Counted from the stretch's first letter, positions 11,816-26,647 are shown. The stretch is 64,000 nt of DNA from Opisthocomus hoazin (GCF_030867145.1 NC_134427.1:12175001-12239000), one strand, 5' to 3'. A program made the numbers and translations. The notes: generated by a model not told the origin, from the sequence alone.

Positions 11816-14800
11816 TCAGGCAATATAACTTAACATTGGGTGAATGAGGAAGCGAGATGGAAACACCTGCTGAGGAGGTGTTCGCTTACAAAAACTCAGC
11901 CAGCCCAGCATCCCCTCTGAACTCCTGCCTCAGCAGTCCCACCATTCCCCTCACTGCTGTTAAACCTCCTGGTCAGGCAGGGCTTGGATCAGGGTCAGCG
12001 AGCCTGGGGTGCAGGGGAGCTCCACACACCGTTTTCAGCAGAAAGAGCCACAACCCCCCCCCCTCCAGGCCTGAGTTAGAGGCAGAAAGTTTGAGATGCT
12101 GCAGAGTGCTGCCATAAGCAGAAACCATGGACACAGGCAGTCTCTGCACCTTGTAAATCATCAGGAGGGGGCAGAGAACTAGCCACCATTTCATCAGTTA
12201 ATTACAACTGTTAATCATATTTTCATTAACCTGAAATGAAACTGCCATCATTCCCCCTATTTCCACCCCATGCCCCAAGTCCTATTTCTCAGACAGCAAT
12301 CCTCTATTAGCTGGGACACATGCTGTCCTTCACAACACACATCTGGCCAGCTGCCCATGCACAGGAATTTCTAGATCCTGCTATCTTGCCACTTTTCCAC
12401 ATCTGCATACCCACCCCTTCCTGGGCATCCGCAGGAACACACACTGCATTTGCTGTACAGGTAACATGTTTAACCCCCTTGTACTCTCCCAACCCTGTTC
12501 CGGGCAACCACCTAACCCTGCTTAGGATGGGGAAAGCCTGCAAGGTCTACATCCTTGACTGTCAGACTCACTAACATATTGATAATGTTGCTACAAGAGC
12601 AGGCCTCAGTTTCCCCTATTGTTTAAAATGGACTGGTGCTATAAACCTGCTCCCATAAAGCATTTTGAGCTCTCCATGTACACCTGTACACAGAGCTGCT
12701 CTTGCCAGATATCCCATGGGACAGGCAGGAGGGACAGAGAAGCCTTCACCCTCCACAGGGCAGGAGGTAGCTGCAATGGCTGTTTGCACTGTGCCGGGGA
12801 TGGAAAGCAGCATTAATCGCTCAGCGGTCATCTTGCAACAGTCAGGCCTTCCTCCCCCAGGGATGGAGCAGCGGGCTGCAAATCCCCTGTCCCGCACTGC
12901 TCAGTGCCCCAGTGCAGCTCTGAACACTCCAGCTCTGCCCCTTTGTCAGCTTCCGCTCCTGGCTCTCCATGAGAGCGCGGTTGATTAGTGTTAGCTGAAG
13001 CCTGTGGGCGCTACACCTTCCCACAGGGTACAGAGAAATCATGAGCAGCATGAGATTTAAGGTCCCCTTTGCCTCTGCTGTTACAGCCGTGCACCTCAGC
13101 ACTGCCTGAGGGGACACCTCGCACCTGGGAGTGAGAATGGGATTCAACATACCCATGCCTTAACTGCTCTCCCTTCCCTGCTCCAGCCCTCAGCCCCAGG
13201 CCTGGAAAACACCCTCTTCCAGGCTGGGGCATCACACCCCTCATGTATTTCTGCTCTCAGGAAAGCAGCCCCTGAGCAGACACCAACTGCTCGGTAGAAG
13301 AACAGTGTTATCCCCAACCCTGCTAAGCACAGGTCACCACATCAGTGGAGCAGCACTTACCAGAGTTTGGGGGAGAGGGAAGACATGAGAGCAATCACAG
13401 AGCTTAGAGCTTGCTGCTCAGCTTGCTCTGGTTCAGCCTTGGTTTACCAAGGTCACTCCCATCCTGAACTAAGTGACTTGAAAGTGGTCAAAGCCAAGCC
13501 CTGTGAGGAGCAGGACAGCACTTCTTCAGTCTCCAGAGCTGTCCCAGGCTTCTTAGATGGGGATGTTGCGCTCTTCCTCCATTTGCTTAATCTCTTCACC
13601 CACTCCTAGCATCCAAGAGTGAACTCAACACTTTGCTTGCTCCACTACCTGCAGGGCTGAAAGGAGGTCAGAAAGCCAGCCAGGGAAGGGACAAGAGCTT
13701 GGTTATAAGCCAGGACTAGAGGCTCTAAGCTCTGCAGTTCCTTTTGCCTCCCTCTACTCTCCCCCACCTTCCAGGAACCTCAGGTATGCTAAACAGCCTG
13801 TAAAGGTGTTAATGGGGAACATATCACCTCTGTCATAATTGCGATGCAACACAGCACCCAGCACAGAAATGAGATAAAGAGTGTACTTACTCTCCCAGTG
13901 TGAAAACTGCTAGGTTAAATCTAACAGAGGCTTGCTGGCTCCAGGAAGCATAGCTGATCTCTTCTTTTGATGGCAGAGTGCTTACTTTGCCAAACAGCCC
14001 TCAGTCCCCATGGAGCAGACAATTTCTCCTGTGTTAAATGTGTATATACATTACCAGGTACAATAGAGGTGCATAAATTGCCTTCATTATATAGATTTCC
14101 ATGGAGAGTGTCACAACACAATGTCTCACCAGCCAAGCCCAGCTTTTTTTTTTGTTCAATGAAGTTTTTGATTGGGTCCAAGTAACACTGGTTTCTGCAG
14201 ATGCAGAACTTAATGAAGGAGGTGGGGTGCAAAGAAGGGCCAAGAAACCTTTGACACCTCCCTGGCAGCCTCAAGCTGAGGCAGAGCAAATGGGGCACAG
14301 GATTGCTACTGGTCAGGACCTGCTTCTGTGGCAGCCTTGCCAGTTAGCATCTGCCTTCCAGTTAGAGCTTTAGCCACAGATTTCCTCCCCCTTTTGTGCT
14401 TCCCCGACCCAGTAGGCCCCGGACAGAGTCTCGGATAAGCTGCATTTGTAATATACCATCGCACTGATAGAACAGACTACTTGGCATTCACCCTGGGTCT
14501 TCCACAGGATCATTTGTAATCCCTTGGACTTGAGTCCAACGCAGGACATCCTTATCAGCTACCAGTGAGGAAAGCTTAAATGCCAAATAAACACTCCCGT
14601 GAGTTATAGACCTGCTGCCCTAAGGTGCAAGCTGTGGGAGCTGCTTAGCATGTTAGGAGACTGCAGGTACTCGCCATCACTAAAAATTAAGCTTCAAATG
14701 CAAAGCTCCCTAAATTCATCAGTGAGCAGAGTTAGTTTAGCCATGGGGGAGGAAAGGGGAAAGAAGGTGAGAAAGAAGACTTGCTCCTACCAGAAGTGGC

Positions 14801-17800
14801 CTTCAAAGTTTGAAATTAGCCAAGAAAAGTCACAAACCAAATGTTTTAAATGGCAGGACTGAGTATTATATTCACTGCAACTGCATTCCTTGTCTATCTG
14901 GTTGCATGGGAGCTTCTGTTTACAAGAGGTCTACAAATCAAAACACAACCCTTCTAACAAGCTGGCCTTGCCAAACACCTACTCTGCCTTCATCCAGCTA
15001 GGGCACATCAGCTGAGGAGTGTTAACCAGCTGAAATTTCAGGACACCCTAGATAGAACAACGTATTACATTAGCCCTTATTGAAAGTTGAGGCCTTAAAC
15101 CATGTCTTATACCAGGCTAGCTAACTGCCAACAACACACAAACACAACAGTCACCTTAAAAAAAAATCAGCATTAATTACTAACCAACTGCAAACTTCGG
15201 AACAGCTCTTATCTGTGATGCTTATCTGTGCCAGGTTTAAGACCAGGCCAATAAAGGCTTGTCAGCAAGGCTTCTTTTTTTAAAAATGGTGCCAAGGGAT
15301 CTTGTTGTAAGTGAAGATTTTTGAAAAAAGGAGATTCATTGCATTAACTGCATGGTATAAAACTGGGTTAGACAGAACTGCTTTCCCTAGGGAGATGGCT
15401 TTGCCAGTCACCTGGGGGGAACTATCTTTCAGGGAGAAAACCAGCAAACCTCAGTATTACCCAATGCATTTAATATCATGGCCCTTTACCAACCCAGTTT
15501 TCTTCCTCAGCTGTGAGCCCCAGCTGGGTGGATGGTACCCTCAGCACCCTCTGTGCATTGTCCTAGCTGGGTGAGGGCGTACCACAACAAAAGGCATAAG
15601 GCTACCACCCTTCCTGACTCTCCTGCCACAACCTGCATCTTCACAGCAGCTTTAGCATCACCTTCCTTTGCAGTATATTAAGCTAATCCAGGTCATTCTC
15701 AACAGAAACCCTGAACAGGAGCTGCTAATACATCCCAGCCCATTTTCAAGGCAAGACCACATACAGGGTTTGCCAGCTTTCTTATATCCATGATAATTTT
15801 ATAACACTTCATTTTATTACCTAGCACTGTGACACAGAGCAGTGCAGGCTGCAGCTGGAACACCATGCCCAAATTTGCAGCAGCATCTAAGAGACTGTAG
15901 ACTCACTGCCAGGAGAAATGAAAAGCAACAGCGGCTTATTAGCCTTGTTTCTTTAGGCTGAAAGAAGTGCTTTGAAGACACAGGAAACAAAGGGGGAAGT
16001 TTCAACTCACCTGAAGCATTTTGCTAAAAATAGCTACTCTACCCCCATCACAAGCTTGTGTTAGACTGCTATAGTATTTTAAAAGAAAGGTTATACATAC
16101 AGCTGCCTGCTCTTACCTCACTAAATTTCTGATCTGCAGCTGCAGCACAAACACACACATTACAGCATGCACAGCACCATGGCAACCATCCTGCCCTTAG
16201 GGCTCGCCAAGTATTAGGTCCAGCTCAACAGGCAAAGCCTAACACTTTTGCTATGGGGCAATAATTGCTCAGGTCCCCTCAACACTTTGCAGAGGAATCG
16301 CAAAACTCAGCAACTCACTGCAGAAGGAAGAAGGCTAAAATAAAAGGCAGAAGCAAAAAAACAGTCCCTAATTAGAGCAGGGACTATAAAAACAAACCAG
16401 GCTCTGCAGTGCCTTAGACCCCTGCCTCTGAGGGTGTCTGAGTGCATGGCTGACGTTGGGTCCCTCACCAAGGTCCAGAGCACTCTGCCCCACAACTCTG
16501 CTGCAAGGATGAACCAAGTCCAGCCTGTGAGACCTCCTGCAGAAACACAGCACCTACCAGTCAGTAAATATGCTGATTGTGATCTGCAGGTGATTAATTG
16601 CAGGTGATTTTACTGCAGTCTGTGGGGTGGATACAGGGGCTCCCTACAGTATCACAGGTGGGCACGGTCTGCTGCTGGAGGCTGGCACCTCCCTGTGACA
16701 GGAGGAGATGGATGCTGGCAGCAGTGCCAAGGCTGCTGCTCCCAGGCTCAGATTTTGTTCCTGCTCAGTCTGGGAGTCCCCTGGGTGAACACAGCACTGT
16801 GCTAAGATAATCAGTGCTTAGAATAACTCCTCAGAAAACACCCCACCTGGAGAGCAAAATCTTCCTCTCTAATGCACTGGTTTTGCAACAAGATGTTTTA
16901 GCAGGAGGGCTTTAAAGTCATCTAGTCTGCTAGAGATCACCGGTGAGAGATGATGTTTGGGCTAATGCTCAACTACATCTCCTAGGGCAAAGGCCAGGGA
17001 GAAATACTGCAGGAGAGTGCAGAGGGAGGGAGAGGAATTCCCTGAGCAGAAATTATTTTGAGCAGAGAAAGCTGCAGAGCAGTGTGGAGTGAGGCAGAAG
17101 GAATGCGGGAAAAGGGAGGTGGCTGTGCTGGGGGAGACAAAAGAACAGAGGAGAGAGGAAACTCAGAAGGCTCCTGCGGGGAGGATGAGGCAGAGGTAGG
17201 ATGCTGCTCACTGGGGCTCTGTAGAGGATCCCTGTCAGGAGCTGGTTGGGCTCAGCAGTGCTTCTCCCTGAAAAGGGATTCCCTCTGCCACCCGCTATTG
17301 GTCCTGGCGCAGCGACGAGCTGCTGGAGTGAATTTCTCTTCCCTGCATACGTGGTAGAGGTATAGGAAAACAGCAGCCCCATCCCCCTCCACTCACCTCC
17401 AGAGAAGCAGGATTCCTTCCTCTGGCATGGCTGCATGCTCTGCACCAGGGCTGAGCACTCACACAAAGCCACAGAACCTGTCTTCAAGGAAACCCACTGG
17501 GGTGTATGCTCAGTCTGGCTCCAAGATACAGGGGGAAAGGTTACTGTGACAGCAGAGCACTGGGGAAAGGATTCAAAAGCTCAGTTCCTGGTGAGGGTCA
17601 ACACATCTCCATCTGCTGCTGGCACCAAGACACCCCCTCAGCCCCACAGCGTGCTAAGGTCCTGTCTGTCCACACAGAAGCAGGCACCAACTATTCTTGC
17701 AAAGCCACTGTGCTCCTGCACGTGCAGAAGGTGCAAGAAAGGCAGCCCAGGAGATGCAGAACCCAGGCTGCCTGCTTCCCACTTGTGATAAAGGGACACA

Positions 17801-20472
17801 ACTGTCTACCCACCTGTTCAGGATCATGCCAAACCAGGTCTGAGTGCAAAATATTGCAGCCTAAAACTCTATTTTCAAGTTGTATTTTAGTGACAAATCT
17901 CTGACATTGACCTCCTAGGTGACCTTGGGATACTCCTCTTTTCTTGTCCCTCTTGCCAAGGGGAAGACCTTCATCACTTATTACCTTGAGTGCTGCTTAG
18001 CAGCAGGAAGGGGCTCCTGCTCTGCCCAGTCCCATAGCAGGCCCCACGAGAGAAATTGCAGCACAGGGGATTCAACTGGCACCTTCTTTCCAGGAGTACC
18101 TCTGCTATCTGCCTTCCTCCTTGGGTACAAGCTACAGAACCACTCTCATATAGCCACTCCCACTGGGTGCTGGGGAAGCAGCAGGAGCAGGGCTGCTTCA
18201 TGAGAGCGAGCAAACCAGGAGCCAAAGGTGAGCACAGCACAGACGGCACACTTAACCACCCGGGTGCAGCCCCACTGTACCTGAACATGGTAGGGCAGTC
18301 TCCCACGCAAGGCAAAGGCAACAGATGAGATCCAGAAAGTCCAGCCAGAGACAGGACTGCAAAACTTGTGCAAGGACCCTCTGTAGAAAAATAGATACAG
18401 CACAACCCAGAGCAAAGGGCAATATTGTGGGGCTGAGCTTAAATAGAGTCGTGACCCAACAGGTGGGTGGGTGTCGGTGGACGTCCCAGGTGGGGCTGGT
18501 TGGGGCAACTGGGGCCTGGCGGTGCAGTCAGGGCCCTGACACAGCTGCACCATCATAAAACACCACCTCCTGGGGTGAGTGTCCTGAAAATTGGGCGTTT
18601 CTAGGTGTCACAGGTGACTTGTCTTCTCATTACATCTTGCTTTATGCTGTTGTCTGTGGTTTGGGAAGGAGCAGCACACAAAGCGCTGGTGTGAAGTAGA
18701 AGTCTCACAGAGCTGTCGTAGAGCTGAATGCTGCTCGAAGGCTGGAGGGGAACCTCAGGGAACCCTTGCAAGGGACCTGAAGTGCGACCCAGACCAATCT
18801 GCTGTCCTGGCCAGGGAGAAACCGGATTGAAATGTCCCCTTGACATACCTGGACAAAAAGCAGCAGAATATGTAGCCTGGCATTAGCCAAAATAGTGTGA
18901 AACTGCGGGCTGTGTCACTCTGTCCCAAATTACATGCATGAGGGTAACACACGCCTGCCTCCTGTGGGTGCGTGGACAAACCCTTTTGGGTTGGGAGGTC
19001 ACCTCCAGGGTGGGAACAGGGACTGCTGCAGTTGCCATTTGCTTGAGGAGACCTGGTGTGTTCTCCAGCATCTCAGAGATCCTGTGTGGAAGCAGCAAAG
19101 GTTTTGGCCATGCAGACAGACCTGCTTTTTTAACCCCTCTACCTCTTCACCCCTCTTTGTTCCTTGGGGAACACTCTACATGATTTCTAATAGTTTACAG
19201 GAATTACCTAATGCTTGAAAAGCTCAGGATCTCGACCCGTTTAAAAAAAATGTGATTCGGAGTCACCCTTACCATCCTATAATGGGGATGGTAAAGAAGT
19301 CCAGAGTGATGATGAGATTCGTGGGATGTCACGGCACAAACAGAGCCTGGGTCTCCTGCTTGCACCCCAGATCCCTGTCCACCACCTGGTTTTTCCTCCC
19401 CCCAGGGAGAGATTTTGGGAAGAAAATGGGAGGATATCAAGAAGAAAAGTGCTTAAACCCCCTCTCTCCCCTCTCCCTGACAGCCAGGGTACCGATTATG
19501 CTGTTTTTCTCCAACCACAATAACATCGTTATTCAACTTGGCAGCACAAGGTGGAGTGAGTGAGAGAGGGAGAGTGTGTGTGGTTGGTATTTTTTAAATC
19601 TATCAAACATTTCCCATTCTGCCGATCGCAAACTCCTGCCCGGCCGTCCCCGCTGCAGCATCCCGCGTTGCCATGCCAACAGATGCTGCCATCCCCTGTG
19701 CCATGAAGGACCACTCTGCATTTCTGAGGGCCGCAGGCTGGCGATGGGGGTGTGCATGTGCCCGGCTTATGCTGACCCCTAACCAGGGCATTGTTTTTGT
19801 AATTTTTCCCCAGAGCTTCCAGTGCTGGGAGATGATTTACCCCCCATCAGCCCCTTTAAGATGTCATTATCAGTGCTTGACTTAATCAGGACATCTCGGC
19901 ATGAAGAACAGCCTTCTCCTGACCCCTGCACTTCCACTGCGAATTAGATACAATAAAGCAACCAGCTCTTCCACTCCCCACAACGCTCAATCTGCACTCC
20001 CCTCTCCTCCTCCGCAAAGCTGGGCAGACCAGCCCTGTGCCAGCACGGTTTCCTTTAAACCGTGTTTAAAGCACCGGCTTCGCAGGGAGATGTCCCGCAG
20101 GGCCAGTCAGGAAACAAGGAAGAGAAAGTTTGATGAGCTTTTCTTCTTTCCGCAAGGGCAAAGATGCTTGCAGAGGAGTTGTGGGTGTAGATGTGAGTGC
20201 CACCACCAGGAGATAACAGCCTTCCCCAGGGTGTGGGTTGACTCCAAGGACAGGGAAGCAGTGGATCTCCACCGGGCTGTCCTCCCTGCTGTCCCTGGGG
20301 GGAAAAAGTGTCAGCATGGCAATGTGAGGACGGGGTACAGGGCTTGGGCTGGAAAAGAAATCTATGGCATGCCAAGCAGCACTTACCTGCGACTGGGAAA
20401 ACAAGAATTCCCTTGAATCAGGAGTGTCCCTTGCTTTGCCTGCTGGTTACAAGGTGTGGGTGGCTTGGAGTT
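11816..20472. other. Non-coding intergenic DNA
   Basis: No exon is recognised over about 8.6 kb. It contains one MIR-like scrap (12602-12680) and an AT-rich homeodomain-word cluster near 12181-12240. Short open frames overlap in several frames on both strands, as expected by chance. Confidence 0.55.
12602..12680 (+). repeat. MIR-like SINE fragment
   Basis: The order GCCTCAGTTTCCCC, then TTTAAAATGG, then TAAAGCATTTTGAGCTC matches the core-to-3' half of MIR/CORE-SINE elements, where a CCTCAGTTTCC word, an AAAATGGGG-like word and a TAAAGCGCTTTGAG-like word follow each other. It is short and diverged. Confidence 0.55.
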
Positions 20473-20532
20473 TGAGGGGAGGTTGGACTAGATGATCTCC
20501 AGAACTCCCTTGCAACTGGCCTGTCTATGATT
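20473..20532 (+). mobile_element. CR1 3' tail, short degenerate fragment
   Basis: The words GAGGTTGGACTAGATGATCT and CTATGATT are in the order of the CR1 3' end read on the plus strand. The usual 'aggtcccttccaacccc' part is mutated here. Only about 60 bases remain. Confidence 0.8.
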
Positions 20533-23528
20533 AAATATCTGGGCATCACCATTTTGTTCTATTTTCTCTGCAGAACTGGGCAGCCGTTGCTGGAAGAATT
20601 ATGTTGGTGGTTTGGAGAAAAACTTCACAGCCAGAAGATGGGATGGTAAGCTGGGAAGCAGGCTGGGAAGTTGCTGCTTCTTCTGGGAGGCTGCTGGCTG
20701 AGGCACCCTGTGTGCATGTTCTCTTGGGACACAGGCATACAGCTCTGTCTTGTCTCCTGGGCTTGCCTCTGGAGGTTGTTCTTCTGGTTCTGTCTACAAA
20801 GTGCTTTGTCCTCTCCAGCTGTTGAAGATAAGTGGCCCCTGCTTTGGGTAACAGACATTGGAGGAAGGGGATAGCAGAAACACAGGTCACCTCACTTCAA
20901 TGTGGGTAGTGATGTGCTGTGTCCTCCTTTGAAGAGGACCCAAGATGTGAAAGTCTGGATTTAGCTTGAGCTGTGGGTTATTTAGGCTTTGCAGCACACT
21001 TACACTGGAGCCTCCAGGGAAGGCAGCAGTGGGATTCGCTTTTATTCAATTAAAGAAACAAACCAAAATGCACCACTGATTTCTACAAGCCCAATAAGGC
21101 TAGCTGCCATCTTTGGAAAATCATGACAGCCAAACGTGCGACCATACCATACCTGTTTTTTAGCCCAGCCTCAGGTCACTTCCTATAGCCTTTTGGTTTG
21201 CAAGCGAGGGCCAGAAACTCAAATGAAAGCAAAGAAAAAGATCAAATTTCCAGGAACTGGGAGTTCAGGGTCAAACAGCAGCCTGTGGGAGCATGGCAGA
21301 GCCCAGTGAGACCCCTGTGTCAGCACCCACCACTGACCCAGCCAGGGTTTGCTGGGTCCCAGGACAGCATAGCCCAGAGATCCTGCTCACCTGGGCTGCT
21401 CTTCCCTGCAGGCCCCTGCCTGCACGTCCCACAAGCAGGCTGAGTGCTGTGGCCATTCCTACTTCCTTTCCCTCCTGGAGGGGGTTTGTACAGAGCAGCA
21501 TGGCAGGAAAGTTATTACTTCCTCTTCCAGTTGCTTTGTTCTCTTGCCTCCCTGCAGTTTCCTTGGAAAAGTTAATTTTCCCTATGGATTTTCTTCAGAT
21601 GGAAACACTTCCCCTCAATGGATTTGGTGAGCACAGAAAACTTCAATTTGGAACCTGAATGGAAATAATTTGAAGCATCTTGGTGAAGAAAAAATGAGCA
21701 CTGAGAAAGCTTCCACCCCTATATCCATACCTTGTTTCACAGTACATATGAGATACGGCCTAGGTTTATGTCAATAGTTTTCCAAAAGCTCTTGTGCTAG
21801 CTTCAGCTCACTTTCTACTGTGTTCTGCAGGAGCTGGCACCAGCATAAAGCAAATGTAACATGCTACTAAAGTGTTATGTCTTTGCACTCACTTTAGGCT
21901 GGTGCTAGCTGCAGCAGGAGGTGTTGGCTGGTGGAAAATCAGATGTTTCAGCTATTGCTTCAATTATAGATAGCTCTTCCTGAGAAAAGACTTTTCTGCC
22001 TGAGAAAAAGGCAGTGGAGTGAGAGGGACAGCAGCCCAGCACGAGGATGGCTGAGAAAGGATTCATCACTTCCCTCCCCCCTGCACAGGGAATATGCTGC
22101 AGTCCTCCTCTCTGTCAAGTTTTCCGGGTACTGCTCTTAAAAAAAAGTTCTTTTCCTTATGAAGCTCAGGCTGTGGCAAGGACAGACATGGTCAGCAACA
22201 CAGCTGACACAGGCAAACTCAGCATGACTGGTGCATGTCCCGGTCTCGCAGCTGCTGCACCCTGTGAGCACCAGCCCCAAGGAGCGCTGCCTCCCCTTAC
22301 GCTCTCCAGTACGGTGCTGAAGCTTAATTTTTAAAGAGAAAGTAAGAGATTAATTTTGTCAGTACAAAATGGAACTGTTCTGCAGAGAAAAATTGATTTT
22401 TTTCCTCCATACTCATGATAGAAGATTGTAATAGACTTTGTTCTGATAAGTGTTGCAGTCCTTATTAGTTTAAATTTAGTATTGCCTCGTATTAGAAATG
22501 ACAAGAAATGTACAGCTAAAACAAAACATTATCCCGAACATCTCAGAAGCAGCTGTACTTAGAAGAAGTATTTTTGCTCATATTTCCAAACTGGGATAAA
22601 CCAGCTGCTGGATTTGGGATTTCCTGACAGGTCGAAGTCCTGCTACAACACTCTTTTCAGTCAGGCTGGGTGGAAAAGCATCAAGATGGAAAGAACTGAG
22701 CTAAAAGGTTTATCTTAATTATTAAGACTCTAGAGCTGAGCACGGGGAAACCACAGTCTATAGCAACCCTACTACTCCCTCACTGTGTGAGTGTGAACAA
22801 GATATCTTGTTTTATGTGTCCCATAGGCAACATGGATGAATGCCTCCTCCTGAGGACACTGTGAGGTAGTGTGGTTACTCTATAAAAATGAAAAGGGGAA
22901 GCCAGAAGGTGGCCAAGGGATGCCTGACGTCCTTTTTGCAATGTGCTCTGTGCAGGGGCAGTCTTGTGTGGGGTCAGGGCACTGATGGGGAGGGCTGAGC
23001 TCTCAGCCTCCCGCCTGATTCAGTGCTGAAAATGGGCTGAAAGCAGAAGGAAGTGGGCAAACCTCATGTGTGGGGCAAAACAGTACTCCAGAAAATTTCT
23101 TTGGGATGTCTGGGGCAGAGGTCTGCAGCCAGGACTCATGGTGTGGTGCTCCAGGTAAGGGGGATTACAGACAACCCCTGGGGAGGGATCAGCAGTGGTG
23201 AATGTGTGACCTACCAATAGGCCTGGGATTTCGCAGTGGGATAGGTCTCAGCGTCGCTTTGGTCAGCATGGTGGCCTTCCCCAGGGATCTTCACCTAGGG
23301 CTGGCTGTACCCTTTCCTTGCCATCCCTCCCTAAGCCGTAGGTCAGCTCCAGGCAGGGAGTCCTCTCTGGTCTGCATGTTAATGTGGGGAAAGGGATCCC
23401 CAAAAGTTGTTGTGGATCAAAGGGACGGACAGAGGTGCAGGGAGAGCTGTGGCTTTGAGAGCAATTATCAAGATCAAAAGCATTTAGTATGAATGGAAAC
23501 CAACTGCTTTCCTTGCCTGTTTACCCTG

Positions 23529-23563
23529 TTCCTTCCTTCCTTCCTCCCTTCCTTCCTTCCTGT
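23529..23563. repeat. (CCTT)n microsatellite
   Basis: About eight tetranucleotide units of CTTC/CCTT type, with one interruption (CTTCCTCCCTTC). Confidence 0.95.
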
Positions 23564-26500
23564 TATTTCCAGGCAGTTACAGGTAAAGGAAATGAAGATT
23601 AGAGTCACACCCTCTGTGCTAACCATGCCTGACCCCTTAGCCCAAACATGGATCCCCTTGGGACCGTTGAACTGGGAGAGGAATCATTTCAGGGATTTGT
23701 CTGAAAGGCAGTGTTATTCCCAGTGTAGCCTTGTGTGGATGGTCATCGCTCAGAAAAATTCCCTTAGCCCAAGTCAGTGCAATCAGCTTCAAAACTTGTC
23801 TGAGTTCTGCAGGGGTTGCGAGGACAGCAGGAATATGTGAATCCCTTACAGGTGAAGAAACTCTACCGGTGCTCAGAGGCAAACTGCATTTTCCTGCAGT
23901 TCTTTGGGTCAAAGCTAGGACACATGTGAAGAAAGGCAGCAGCTGTCCCTGGGAGATGACAGCCATGAGCACTTGCAACTCAGTGAGTGCCCAGATGTCT
24001 TTCCTGGGCTCACCTTCCCTCTCTGACTTCTCTCTTTTCCCCTACCCTCAGTTACACTTTCATCTCTCTCTTGGTTCTTCTCCTGTTTTTGTGTCTGTGC
24101 CTTGGCTCCATTATTTGTCTCTCTCTGTTGGAGCATGCTCCCCTTCTGTCTGCTACTTGCAGACACATGCAGACACTGTGGCTGGAGATGCTCCTCTCCA
24201 GCACAGCCCTGGAGAAGACTTGCCCTGTGCTCCATCACTCCCAGCCTGTTGCCAGGCAACACAGCATCACATGAATTTCACTCCCAAGCTCCAAAATAAA
24301 CTGTGTATACAGGGGATTTTCCTCCTGTTCCTCTAAAGAGGGACCTGGCAGACACGGGGACTGGCGTGTCTGAGAGGGTGAGGGGTCTCCAGTAGTTGCT
24401 GTTGGCTGCTGGCTTTCCTGGGGTGCTGCTCTGCCCAGAGCAGGAAAGCTGGGAGAGAGTGGAGTGGTGAAGGCAGAGAGGAGACACCTGTAACTCCTGC
24501 CTGCTGAGACCAGCCATGGGTTCCTTGTCCCCCTTGTGTGGCTTGCTCGCACTTGACATCTACCTCCCACGCTGCGGTCACAAGGGATAGGCAGCAAGAC
24601 TTCTACCAAACTGCAGGACCAGCGCTGTGTTTTCTGTTACACTGGTTCAGACCAAGGCAGTTTCTTACCAGTGTGAGAGGGAACACAAAGCTCATCTCAG
24701 TTGTTTTCTTTTGCAAGGCAGAAGCATACCTAACACACAGCTCCTCCCTTTACCTCCCCATATGCCAGTTTTACACCTGGGAATTCCCACACCGGGTGTT
24801 GTTTCAAGGCAGCGACTCCCTCCAGGCACAGACCCACGGGCGGCTGGAAGCCAGACGCTGGGGAGCGGTAGGAAACACTGGCACGAGCCTTGTCTCTCGC
24901 AGGGATTTGTTTAACAGGTGCCCCACCTTCAGCCTGCACAGGACTGCAGGTTTTAATCTGGTACTCTGAATACTTACACAGGGGCTTCGTTTTTATGTCT
25001 ACAGAGTTAATGCTAAAATGACTTCAGAGGTTGAGGCATGACCCAAGCTTACTTGCTGTCAGCAGGCTGATGGACTGTCAGACCTATTTCAGGAGCAAGA
25101 CACATGTCTCGCTGTCTTCCATCCTATAATGTACAAATTGCATTTCATGACAGCCATATAACACTCCTGAGAGCAAATTCTGGCACAATTATCACCCTTT
25201 TCAGGTCATAAAAGTCACTCAGCTCTCAGCCACCTGTTTTAGAGCTGTCAGCCAAAGCCCCTTGCAAACACTGCAGTGGTTAAACACCATGGGAAAGCAC
25301 ACATGAATATTATCTCACATAAAATGCTGAGTTAATGAGAAGCACACATCATGTTCCCAGCAAGAATGTATTGCAAACACCCCGTCCCAGGCAGGAGCGG
25401 TCCTAGAGGAAGCATGCCTTTCCCAAAAGAGCATATGTCTTCAGAAAGCACATTTCATCTGTCTTCTCCTGCATTTCCACACTGAAAACTGGACTCGGCA
25501 TCCTGTCGCCATCACACAAACAAGCCTGCTAGTTCTCTTAGGCATCTGGTCAAAAAGAGAGATCAATTTTGGGAAGTCAGAGACCTCCAAACTGGGAATG
25601 GGGCACTTGCACTACCAGTGGGGAACCTCTTGTTCCAGCACAAAATTAAGCGGGTCCTGGTCTGCTCCAAGGAAGCAACTGAACAGAGCGGCTTCCCAGC
25701 ATGGTGTGACACGGGAAAGCTGCAAGATGACAGCACTGAGGTGCAGGACTTTCTGCTGCCTTAGTGTCCACGGCCCTGCCTACAGGGATGTACTGAGCTA
25801 AATGCTCTACAGACACTGGGACACAGGAATATAACGGCTTTTCCTCAAGGGGGGCAACTGTGGTGTAAATCTCTTTGGACGGAATGGTGACTGGGATTGG
25901 TACCACCTGACACTGAGGGAGTTTTTCTGCCCGGTTTTGCACTCCCCACATAAATAATCACCCATGCCTGGTCTCTGTAGCTCAGAACAAAATTGGAGCC
26001 TTCTGCAGGACACATAGCACCTGCCTCTCCTCCCTTACTGAAGTATGCTGTACATCTGATCACCAGAAGTGTCAACTTTTCATTCTGAACCAGAGCTATG
26101 TATTAAAAACCTCTCTGAAATCATCAGTTAGCTGGAATATCCCAGTGATTGAAAGACCCAAAGAACTAGCCTATGCCTTTTCAACTGCACAAGTCCATTG
26201 TCTTTGGGGCTGAGACGCTCTTGCAATGTAGCATTGCTCTGGCTGCACTTCCCTGGATTCTTGATCCCGCACAGAGCTGCCCCTGGACAGACGACCTCCT
26301 GGCTCTCAATTTAAACCATTAACTCAGTGATAACTTCTCTTTCTTACTGTCTTTTTTTCCTGTTAATCTCAAAGGTCGTCTTATAAAGGTCCAGGGCTTT
26401 TAAATCTTCTACAAAGAGAATACTGTAGTAGTTAAGAAGGAGCAGTTAAGCTAGTATCTACCTCAATTTCCCACCTGAAAAATAAAAGCAGGAATTTATG

Positions 26501-26620
26501 ATGAACAAAGCAGTAGGGTTGTTCCTTCTGTATTCAGTCTTGGAACTCTCAATGCAGTTTTATATTCTCTCCTTCAGCTCTGCTCAGAGTCAAAAGCCCA
26601 GATGGGCACCTCGATGTGTG

Positions 26621-26647
26621 TGACACCAGCGTCTTTCCCTGGTGTCA
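26621..26647. repeat. Short perfect inverted repeat
   Basis: TGACACCAG at 26621-26629 is the exact reverse complement of CTGGTGTCA at 26639-26647, with a 9-base loop. It could fold as a hairpin, but nothing ties it to a function. Confidence 0.7.
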
